Positions 33,269 through 45,000 of a stretch of 64,000 nucleotides of DNA are shown piece after piece. Position 1 is the stretch's first letter, and every line of letters begins with the position of its first letter. Under the pieces are notes generated by a model that did no database searches, was not told the origin of the DNA, and saw nothing but the letters and a program-made list of their open reading frames with translations. The DNA is taken from NCBI RefSeq assembly GCF_037975245.1, contig NC_092561.1, positions 5,198,001-5,262,000 on the forward strand, written 5' to 3'. A program made the translations under genes and the position numbers. Source of the DNA: Apostichopus japonicus (lineage: Eukaryota > Echinodermata > Holothuroidea > Aspidochirotida > Stichopodidae).

Positions 33269-35837
33269 GTAAGTTTGAGTCAATCTGACCAAGCTCATCA
33301 TATTGTGCATCATCCCTCTATGTAACTAAAATTTAGCTTTATGCGAGTATTTCCATCTGGTCACTCGTGATTGCCGAGTTATCAACCTTTTAATCCAAAT
33401 CAGAAATTGTGAAAATTACAGGACGGTGATACAGGAGGGGTTTACATTTATCAGTTTCTTGGAAAGATTATTCCAGATATTAGAATTATATTAAATGCGA
33501 ATCTTTCAATCTAAACGATGGAATAGTTTTCTTAGCGTTATTTATGTATCAGGAAATACTGATGAATTTTACACCTTGATGAATGCAAAAACATTCCTTT
33601 CTCATTTTTGAGTCTGTACATATAGCTACAATTGTTGTACATAAGCTACTATTTGTTGTACATAAAACTTTAAAGATTGTTTAAAAATACTTGATTAACT
33701 TCAATTTTAAAAGTATATTAAGTACAGTATCACAAATATATAATTAATAACATATATTCTTAGTAATGTTAATTATTAAAGCCTGTTTCAGCTAACAAAT
33801 TGATAATAAGTTGTGAAATAGTGTGAATTTTTAAACATGAGATGTAGATTTGTATGTATAGTTAACTTATGATTATAACAAGATTATAACCCTGGAACCA
33901 ACACCATTTTCTTTCCTAACACTGTAATTGTGTTTCTGTTCTTGATACACGCAGATCAAAACATTTCAAATATTACAACAATAACAATAACAACAAGAAT
34001 AAAATTATATCCTGTAAAAATCACTGTCAAGTAATTAAAATCATCTTTGTTTTGACATAACGAGTAAATAGTCCATCACGATTGTCTTTCAGAGCATCTA
34101 TTTCTATTAAACGTTGTATTCTTGTTGTCGTTCAGTGTGCATGATTAGTGACCGTATGGTGAAAAAAATAAATAATGACAAATAATTTCTAGAGTCTGTT
34201 ATATTTTGTATACTATCGACCCTGCAATTTCTTACGGACAGATTATTTCATATCACAGTCGTTTATTGGACGAATATTAACTCCAAGTTTTACACACCTA
34301 AGTTAACACCGAAGTTTTACACCTACTTGCACATTCTACCTACTACTAGCTTTTTGTGAATATTTTCTCCAGGGTGTGTTGGTTGCACATGTGGGAATGA
34401 CATCTGCTGTTGCCTTCCACCATGCTTGACAGCCTGCCCAATGCTGCAAGGGCTTGTGGATTGCTGGATACCATCTGCTAATCTGATCGACTCCATTACT
34501 TAAGTACATAAAACTATTGTTAAAGGACCATAATAGATTATCTAGACCATTATTCAAGGACATTTGTGTCTTAATATTATTATAACTGGGACCTCTCAGG
34601 TGTACCAGCCCTGTTGAATATATGTATCGACATATTGGAAAAGAAAAAAAAAGTCAAAATCTTAAAGTGAATAACATAAAATCAGTTCATAATACTTGGA
34701 AATTAGGATCATTGAAAATACTTGGAATTAGTTGTTAATTTGGACTTAATTTGGAAAGAATCAGTTTTAAGAATGTTAAGAAAATAAATTGAAAGCCATT
34801 TGGACCGAGAAAACAAAGAAGGAAAAAACAATGTAATTTTGATACTTAACATTTTTTGATTGAAAATCACTTGTGTCCATCATAACCAAATTTAATGGCT
34901 GTTTTTTTCTACACATCATGCAATCTAAGGAAGGTAGATAAACTTACAAATTTGTTGAGGTATTTATTATCAGCAGAGACATCTCTTGCTTTAATGAAAG
35001 CTAATAATATGCATTGTTTTGTGGCATTTGTATTCCATGACGAGAATTAGTCCATTAACCATAGGTTGCATTTTTCAGCTTTCTTGATCTCAAGTTTCTG
35101 AAACTTTATCTCTCCTGCAAACAGACTGGGATTAGTGAGTTTGGAAGAGTTGATTTGTTCACACCTTGCCATGTCTGCCTCGATCTGATAGTGATTTGGC
35201 TTCTAGCTGTGTGATGAGTTGCATAATAGGTGGATAGGCAGCTCAACTGGGTGCGAAAAGATGGGACTGATCACTCAGCTAACCAACTGAAAAAACCTGC
35301 CGTTCAGTACAAATGGCGGGTTTTTGGATGCAAGCTATAGCTGCTAATGGACACTTTCGCCGCATGTCTGACAAGGTCAATATTTCCACATTCACCGCAT
35401 AACTCTGAATGTATCACACAAAGGTAGGCTACGGTTACAACCGGTTTGCAGTTCTACTAAGTAAAGAGTTGAGTAAATTTTTACATGCAGGCCTGAGAAA
35501 ATCACAGATCAAATAAATGAAGTTGAATGTATATCAGCATAGGCAAGGCCAAGTAACTGATACAAGAGTAGACTAGTGAATCATTGGTGGTCATGGTTAC
35601 TGAGCAGACCAACTGGGGTGGGGAAATCTGGGATGAAAAATAATGTATATTCAATTTCATGACAACTGATAAAAGATGAAGACATCCATAGGAGTGCATG
35701 GTGACATAACAGTACCCCAGCCAGCCTGACCTGGCTTCCAATGTCATTGATTTAATGCAGAACATTTTGTGCTCCAATTCCTTTCATGCAATGCCTTTCA
35801 TTTGCAACTTTTGAAAATTTCAAAAATTTGCTATACA

Positions 35838-36400
35838 TTATTTCCTGTACACTATCAAGTATGGGTGCTACTACATTGTGGCCAATCATATGAAAAATGC
35901 AGCTTTAAACACAAGCCTGCACTAATCCATGCCATAAAGATCTGGGTAAGATAAAACAGAGTTGTTGTTGCTATGTAGGAAAAACAAACATAAAAGCTGT
36001 CATTGGCCTTAAACTAACAGACTGCACAGAGTATGTAAAAGCCTAGCCTACTGTACTACCATACAGGCAATAGTGCAGTTTTTGTTCTACATACAATGCC
36101 TGCACTTTCACTTATATTATTTCCTGCAAACTATCAAGTTTGGGTGCTACCACATTGTGGCCAATCATATGAAAAATGCAGCTTTTAACACAAGCCTGCA
36201 CTAATCCATGCCATAAAGATCTGGGTATGATTAAAAAGAGTTGTCGTTGCTATGTACAAAAAAGAAAAACAAGCATAAAAGCTGTCATGGCAGTTAAAAC
36301 TAACAAACTACACAGAGCATGTAACAGCCTAGCCTCCTATACTACCATAGAGACAATAGTGCATTTTTTTGTTCTATATAGAATGCCTGCACTTTCAAGT
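35838..36400 (+). repeat. Tandem duplication, about 282-bp unit
   Basis: Two adjacent units each run from TTCCTG, ACTATCAAGT and GGGTGCTAC through GGCCAATCATATGAAAAATG and CATGCCATAAAGATCTGGGT to ATGCCTGCACTTTCA. It is non-coding. Confidence 0.8.
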
Positions 36401-38124
36401 ACTTAATGTTAGATTAATACCTAAAATGACATCCAACCTTGAGGAAAAAGGTCCTTGGCATGGAATTAGGCTTGCTCTACATACCAAGTACGATGTACCC
36501 CAGATGTAATAACAGTTGTAGAGATGTCACAGTTTCAGGTTTACATTTCAGCAATGCTATGTTGAATTATAACCCTATTCCATAGTTTGAATACTAGCCT
36601 AAGATGTTTAACTACCAGGTACAGATATGTAGAATGGCACAATCAAATATATTCCACCAGAGGGCTCGGTGTTCTCTATGAACGGATCAAAGGAAAAAAG
36701 AACGTTAAGTACCTCAAACAACGTCAGTCTAAAGTAAAAAAGATCCTTGGCATGGATTAAGGGTACGTGGCCTAAACACACAAAGTGTCAAATCAAATGA
36801 AATGGGAGATTTATTACTATGATATATATAACCTCTTGATATATTAGAATATAAGTCTATGAGATAAAATTAACATTTCAGTATATATGCATATCATATG
36901 CTAATGACTAATTTGATAGGTGGATTCAAATTGGATAATTAGCACCACAAAGAATATTCTTGTTAGTATGAAATCTGACAAAGATGAACTGGTTGACAGT
37001 TGTAAAATGTTATGATAGAACATATGTACAGTCTACCATGGTGAATCACTGTTACCATAGTAACTGATGTAACCATTGTTACTACGCTAAATCTACCATG
37101 GTTCGCTGGAACGACAATGTTTGGACTTGGGACAGATGTTACCGCAGCAAAACTCCCTTTGAACACAATTTTGAAATTTTGTTATGATTTAAGGTTATTT
37201 AATGCATGATTATAATATCTTACAAACTAAAAAATATGACCTAGATTTATCGTGATTCAAATGCTTGGTTACGAGTGTGGTAAACAGAATAAGGTTCTAT
37301 CATATGGACCAATAACAACATCAATGACAATTTATTGTTAGTGACACTAAAATTGAATGATTTTATCACACATTATTACAATTTTATATGGATACAAGTT
37401 ACAGAATTCCTTTTATACAATAATTATGTGCAAACTTGTTAAAAAATTAAAGATAATTGATATGTTACTAATTGTTGAAATATGATACTGTTTTTGTTCA
37501 CCACCTTAGATAAAAAAATGATGGCTATTGTCTATATAAAGTATTCTATGATATAAAAACGGGAAAGAAAATGATAACAAAAAAACAGAACGAAGAATCG
37601 GAGGAACCAGTAAGCATCAACAAAGGGTTAATGGCACCATTACTACTACTAGTATGTGTAAGCGCACCTTGTAATGACGCACCAATCTGCTTTTTTGGCT
37701 GTAGGGAATTAACAGACCCCAGCAGCATTCACACTCAACTCAGCATCCAATTATAAAAATGAAAAATGCTACATTTTTTCAATGATACATAGTAATTAAC
37801 AACACATTTGAATACTCTCTATTAAATGTACACTAAATAATGCTTATAATTTTACAAAAGGTTATTTTTTGTTTTAAATGTATATTTCATGTAATCATTT
37901 CATTCTGAACCTATTTGCAAAGTTCCTTTTAGGTTTTAGCATCATACTCAACGAAGCTTGAGCCAACATTTTCACAAAGGAGATACATTTGAAGGATATG
38001 GAACTATTAGATAAATCAATTTAGCAATTGGTAACCCTCTCAAGGCACAATTTACCAATACTGTTCATAGATTGAACACATTAATAATCATCATAATAAT
38101 AATCATCAGCAGTTATTTTTACCA

Positions 38125-38262
38125 CACTTAAGCGACCACAAATGTGGGAGAAACCAGCAAGGGCTTATGGATTACAACTTACACGTGGGGTGGCTTCCAA
38201 TTCAACATTTTAACTCAAATTTGGAAACTTTTCAAAGACAAAATGAAGAAATTACAAAGACA
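38125..38262 (-). mobile_element. SINE family 2, 3' part
   Basis: It matches the 3' part of the copy at 60352-60628 (AAGTGTGGGAGAAAC-type start, GGGCTTATGGA, GGTGGCTTCCAATTCAACAT). The tRNA-like head is missing. Confidence 0.65.
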
Positions 38263-38954
38263 AATCAATTATCAAGGAGTTGCTTTCTTAAGATTCGAGT
38301 TGGCTATGAAAGAATAAAAAAAATTGTTTTTAAGTTGTCGATGCATCGACTGAATCGTCGAAATATTTTAGTACAGATTGTCCTGGAATGCTTAGATCTA
38401 CATTCCAAAGTAACATTGTGGACGACGTATTTCCCGGAAGTCGTCACAATCGCTATTTCATGTTCGTACAGGTCTACGAGAAAGCCGTAGGTTTGTAACA
38501 AAACAAAACAACAAAATCAAACATGGAACTTTTCTATCTTAAAATCAAGGCACACATGTGATTGAAAGAAATGCTGTATAAAAAAAAATTCAAACAAATT
38601 TTGAAAAAAAAGAGACATAATGAAAATTAAGTTTAGTACTGGTTTAGTACTCTTGCCTTCTAGAGTAACTTTGCATAAATGAAGGTTAAAAATTCTCATG
38701 ACAACAGCTAAATGGATCGGACCGTTTGTCATTCGTAACGAGACACAGCATCATTTGCAGACCACCGAGGCAGATGCTTCGTGATGTTACATATCATCCA
38801 CTGGCATCCAAACTGTGACACCCTGTCGCCGTAAATTTGTGTCGTTTCTCTTCGCTCGTAACGGGACTGCTTTCGACGGACAGGACTAAAGATCAGTGAT
38901 TTTGAATTTGATTTTCAGTGATCATAACATTTTTTAAATCTACGGCATAGTCTT

Positions 38955-39071
38955 TCATATCAGAGCCTCGTTGTAGTAGGGATCTGTTGTTCCGTTATAA
39001 TTTTCGTACGTATTTTCGTCGTCTCCTTCCAGGAGGGCCATTATGCATTGATGTATGTAAACATATTGGAT
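38955..39071 (-). CDS. Last phosphatase exon with short tyrosine tail
   Basis: The acceptor TTTTTCAG precedes a 117-nt exon opening IQYVYIHQC, the end of the catalytic fold after MVQTE. It then encodes an acidic tail with NTYENYNG and PYY before the stop. The TYEN motif matches the position of the Src-family docking tyrosine in R3 receptor phosphatases. Confidence 0.9.
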   Translation of the reverse strand: MQYVYIHQCIMALLEGDDENTYENYNGTTDPYYNEALI

Positions 39072-42000
39072 CTGAAAAATACAATCACATATCGACCGAT
39101 TTAGCAAGATTTCGTTTCGGCAAATTTAATCCCAAACGGCTTCATTTAAACCGACTGTATATAGTTATACGATTGGGGTAAAGGGATTTAAAGACCAACT
39201 ATGGAGACTTTTCGATGAACATAAAATCCCACCATTTTGCATGTATGTAATCCTTAACTCACTCCAATTACATTGCTGTAATTAACTTTACCAATTTCGG
39301 ACGTTAAATACGTGAAAAATGGGAAGAAAAGTCAGCTTTTTATGAAACCTGTTTCAGACATTCCTGAAACATTCTGAAGACATCAGGTGACCATGTGACG
39401 TCACTGTTTGTATACCTCACTCACAACAATACTTTTAGTGTGTAAAGTTGTATACTTGAGCTGCCAAAAACATCAACAATATTACTCCTTTTCCCCCGAA
39501 ATGCCACAATTCTGTGTTGTTGGGAGGTTGCAGTTATACCTCATCCAACAAAAGCATCAGCTATTTTAGATTTCCGAGTAAAAGAACCGACGTAAAACGC
39601 CGCAGACTTTGGATCAATTTTTGAGATCCACGCGGAAAGATTTTCAGCACCCGGAGTATCTCATGCCCATGGGTCCACATGCATGACCCTGCCTCCGTGT
39701 AAGCTGCAAATGTCTCATTCTGCGAAAGTTATATTCTGTCGATAGCTGTGTCGGACCATGGCCGGACATAGCTAATGTGAAATTGACCGTAAACAAGCTC
39801 TGGACGTCCTTACATGTAACATTATATCACGCAATTGACAGTATAATATTTACCGTAAGAGATGACCGTGTATATACCGTGCATATAGGGTAGCATTGTT
39901 AGTACATGCATGGAGCTATAGCTCCATGGTACATGTATGGCTCACAGCATGTGTAAATAGTCATGCTATAGGATTTCATCGCATATATCTATTTCCTTTG
40001 TTGTATTCCAGTATCGTGAGTTCGTGATACATTGTGTTATATTGTCCGTTATGTTTATTTCGGCATCTGCATGGTCCAAGGAGTTGAATAAAAACAGTTC
40101 TATGTAGCAATCGGACGTTTTATTTCGTTAGTGACTGTCTTGTGATTGTGGGATGTAACTGGTCACGGCCTGTTTCAACTAGACCTAACTCTATGGAATT
40201 ACACAGAGTCACGGTAGTATTTCGCCCAGGATTGAACGAGAAACGTGGATTTGGATAATCACTGCCAATTTTTGTTTATTGAAAGGATACTTTTTCTGTG
40301 TTTATACTTTTGGATATTAAAACGAGTAAGTACTATGTTCAGCTGAAGCTTAGTCATGTATATGCTACCCTGGTCGATTCGGGTCAGCGTCTTCTCGTAG
40401 TTGTTCGATTATGTTTAGTGTCTTTTTGGTAATTCGTTGACAGTAACGTAAGCCATTTTCCCGTCACATATCACGCATGAGGCATCTTTTAGGTCTATTC
40501 TTCTGTTCAGTTTACGGTATCTTGCGATCAAATTGTATTACGGAATCGCCAAGCTGCTTGCATGTTCTACATTATATTGTACCGTACGGACCTATTGACG
40601 CTCCGCTATGTAAAAGATGCTTCCATTTGAGTGGAAATTTTGCTAATGAAATAACCAATTTAACTAAAATTTCTGCTTATAATTGTCTTAAAACTAGTTA
40701 TTAACCTTTATGTGTTCTTGTTTTAAGCTAACAGCTTTTCAAACGCTCGAAATTGGAAGTCAAAAACAGTACAATTGATCGCTATCTGTGTACAAACAGT
40801 GCCTATATCAGCGTTTGATTTTCACGGTATACAAACAATGACGTCACACGGTGACCAGAGGCTCCTTTGGGTCAATCTCTGTTTTCAGACATTCCAGAGG
40901 TTCATGTCACGTGACTACCCAAAATGTCCATTTTCGTGGTCGTTTTTTGATGGGTTATAGTAGGTTTTCGAAGATTATTTTTTACACATGTTGATTATGG
41001 GTATGTAAACTCCTAAATTAATGGAAAATCCACAAAAAAAAATTTGCCTCCATAGTTGGTCTTTAATTTTTAAAGGCTTGACTTGTGACAAAATGTCTGC
41101 CATGTTCCCATAGCAACTATGTACCTCTGTCTGAACCATCAGGCATCTGTTCATTCTCATAGATCTAATCAGCCCAAAGATATCGACTTCATCACTGCTT
41201 TCCATCTGACTCATCAAGGTATCCAGGGCGATGAATGTACCTGTCCTACCGACACCGGCGCTATCAAAGAGACAAAGAAACATCAAACAGAAATGAGCCT
41301 TACAACCAAGTCAGGAACATTGAGAAATTTCACTTCACTTTCAAGGAAATTAAATTTGGTACAAAACGCTTTGCGTGCGATTGATATCTGCATCGCTAGC
41401 GTTAGCGCTACGGTTACTCGTAAAGATCCCATATCGTTGCAGAGGTGTAAAACAAGTAAAACGAACCAAATTGAAACTTTTATAACGTATCTTGTTTTAG
41501 TTGGATTTTGCACAATTCTCCCATCCATCCCCATGACAGCCCAATTTTTGGGAATAGAAAACTGCAAATCTCCCTGTTTTTGTGAATGACTGATTTGCAG
41601 GTCTCCGAGGCAGACTATCATATCTTTCTTCAAATACCATAAAACCTAAAACCTGGTTTATTTTGGCAGGTTTTCCGACTTTCTTTCCTCACAGGGATAC
41701 CAAAGTTGATTTGAATTCAGGAGGACAAGTTGTTGAGGGCTTGCAGAGGGATCTAAGGTTAGTGGAGGGATTCCTTGGTCACAATAAAGACAAAAACTTG
41801 ATTTTGATGAGGTCAGTAAAACTGAAATTGAACTGAAATTGCAATATGACTAGTATATTATCATAATGGTTGAAAGACTTCATTAAAAAATCTCCCTTTT
41901 CTGTGCTCAAAATGGAGTAATCAGAAATCCAAGTCACAGCTACCAAAGTTGTTCCACTGTTTTTCTGTTTAACTCTGTAGGAAAGATACCTCAAATCTAG

Positions 42001-45000
42001 ACTTATCGCAAAATCTTGTGACTCCACGGCAATCGTGCTTACGGGATGTCATTTAGCCTTTGAAGAAGATCCTGGTAGGATTGAAACGTCAGGCCAACTT
42101 ATTTTTAAGCAGAAAAGAAAGAGAGAAGGATATGGCCAGTATTATCTGGACATGTGTTTAACACCCTATTTTCCTATTTCTCAAGGATACCAAAGATCTT
42201 TCAAAAAAGTGGCAGAAAACAATTTAAGACAGTCCTTCCACTTTCCATAACTTTTGACATGTTTACTATTTTCCACGACATTTCCATATGGCCTGGAAAG
42301 AAAAATTGACTTCCAAATTTTCCACACAATTGCATTTCATAGAAACGTTCCATGACCGTGGGGACCCCGTGGGGCGAAGTTTACATTACGGAATCACGAA
42401 GCAAACGTCTCTGGTACCTGCAATGGACCACGATCGGTTTGCCGTCAGTTTTTTTCACTCTTCGCACCGCCTGGACGAACTTTATGAGATGATCTGCACT
42501 TTCGGGGACACCGTGATCTGGCCACGCTGTGAAATTAAAATGGAGCACCTCTCTGGTTACCGGACCCTAGAAGGACAAAGAGAAAGCAGAAAAAACTGGT
42601 GATGGAAAACATGAAAGTTTCCAGGCTAAAATAATGGTTCAAAAGATATGATAATACACAGAATCAAGTGAAGAGTTCCAGATTAGTATACCTGATCAAG
42701 TAACTAAGAAATGTACTCAAACTAAACATTTTCAATTTTCTCGATGGCTTGGTTCCGGTAAACGGATTATGAGTCTGGACTGAAATGATAGAACGAGCTA
42801 TTAATGACACAACCATAACACTGCGAGAGGCGTTTAAAGTTAGGTTCAATCTTGTGATGGGGGATGGGGGCACAAACTTCGAAAGGCAGTGGGACATGTG
42901 TCTTTGAATCTAGGGGCCAAACCCAAATATCCCTACAAAAATATCTTCTTTTATGTTCTCAACATTAGGACATTTTTCAGAAGGGCACTTTCTCATTACA
43001 AAAATGACAAATGGGTTGTCCTCATTAACAAAATGGTAATATTTGAGACAAAAACCTGAGGGATGGGTGTGGACACTGGGTGGGGGGTAGGGAAGAAGGA
43101 AAGGACCACCTACTGGTCCCCTCTGGTTCTTGACGCCCCTGTTGACAGGCGATACAATATTGTTAGTAGGGAAAATAGGCCATAACTGCGCAATAAATTA
43201 ATTTGATTCGATAACCAACAATTTGTCACACCAACACTCTGTCATGTTAGAAATAATAACATCCAAATTTTTAAGTAAATACAAAAAACTCCCACCATTC
43301 CTGTCAGTTTTAAGTTGTTGTTGACATTTTTTGGGAATGAAACTTGACTAATTTAGTTTTGTGCTGCTAAAATGACATACCATTTCATCATACAACTTTA
43401 GTATGAAGGAACTTTAGGAGGCAAAAATTCCAAATGTTGCTTCTAAATATGGGAATAAGATAAGTGGCATGGCTGGACTTACCTTCGTTAAAGAAAATTT
43501 TCGCACGACCCACAAATCGTTCTGCTCTGTGGCTATGTTCTTCACAATGATATCTCCGTATCTTACGGGACCTTCCCCCTCTTGACACCAATACTGGTGA
43601 CACTTGATCTAATGGCAGTAAGAAATATGACAAGCTTTTGATAGCAAAATTTGATCTGCATTTAGTTTGTCATGATAAAACAAAGTTTAAAAAACACAAT
43701 CCCCCCCCCCCTCCCCCACTCAAAAAAGAAAATAAAAGATAGGAAACAGAAATCAGTGGTGTGTCCTTTCGGGGGAAAAAGTATCACAGATATCAAACAT
43801 CAGATGACTTGAAACAAGAGAATCAAATACAGCCAGAATAAACCAGCAAGCTTTGAGATTCCTTGCCACAAAATATTTCGTTCAGTTCCCGGACTGATAG
43901 AGCAAGTGATGTAAGATTTCCCCAGGAATAGAGAATAGCAACTATTCCCAAGTGTTACTAAAGAACAAAATACATCCTCTTGAGTAAGCCTTTCTCATTT
44001 TGGTCTATCTAATCTTTGTAATTTATCCCAACGACTAATGTCATTTATATTACAGTCTGTTGTTACTTGATACCTTCTCAGATGTTATACACTATATTCT
44101 TCCAAGAGTTGTGTTACCATGACAACGAATGAGGAAGGTGGTAGTACAGGGCTTAAACTTCATTAACTCATGTTTGATAATCTGTTTCTTAGTTGAAATG
44201 TTCTGAGTTCTCTCATACCTTTTTTCCTTCCGTCAGTTGTGTTACCATGGCAACCAATGAGGAAGCTGGTTGTACATCCTGCTGAGGAAACCTTGTGTTT
44301 TCAAACTCTATCATGCCTTTTAAAACCATACTTTTTCTATTCATTCAGTCGTTGCTAATAGTCTGTTCTCCTAATTCAAACCTCAGATGTAGTACCGTAT
44401 TTAGTTCCAAGAATTGTGTTACCATGACAACCAATGAGAAAACTGGTTGTACATCCTGCAGAGGAAGACTTTTATTTTTCTATCTCTATCATGCCTTTTA
44501 AAACCATACTTTATCTAATCGTTCAGTCGTTGCTGATAGTCTGTTCTCTTAATTCAGACCTCAGATGTAGCGCCCTGTTTAGTTCCATGAGTTGTGTTAC
44601 CATGGCAACCAATGAGGAAGGTGGTAGTACAGGACTTAAACTACATTAACTACAGCCATGTCTGTTTGTCTGTTTGTTCTCTCATACCTTGTTTCCTTCC
44701 ATCAGCTGTGTTACCATGACAATAAGGGAGGCACCTTGTTCCCAAACCATTCTCCACATATCTTCCTCAGTGTTCTGCAATGGCCCTTGGCAAGCTATGT
44801 ATTCACGGCTGGATTTGGAACCCTGAAGAGAAAATGGTGGCGTTTCCTTCAGTTTTGTAGCAGGACCTTACCAAACATTAGTCTGAGAGTCATTGTAGCT
44901 GTCATTATTAGCATGTCAAACAAGAAGATGCTAAAACTTTCTATTGTACAAAATTAGTCGTTTCTTGTCCTGTATTTGACATAGTCAACCTATATTAAGT

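Larger units (their letters stand above)
30869..38954. other. Intergenic gap between two convergent genes
   Basis: No exon is supported on either strand. It contains an AT/TAGATA-type simple repeat (31009-31110), poly-G and poly-C runs near 31373 and 31556, a dispersed repeat at 33110-33268, a tandem duplication at 35838-36400 and a SINE piece at 38125-38262. Untranslated 3' ends of both convergent genes probably extend into it. Confidence 0.55.

Noticed and set aside
38304-38501. Possible extra minus-strand exon (TYGFLVDLYEHE)
   Set aside because: No acceptor in the needed phase, and the gene already ends at 38955.
40975-41124. Read-through end of the phosphatase after MVQTE
   Set aside because: The continuation enters the TIR element; a phase-matched exon with the expected QYVYIHQC sequence exists at 39071-38955.
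42288-42602. 104-residue plus-strand open frame
   Set aside because: Antisense shadow of the WPD-loop exon.
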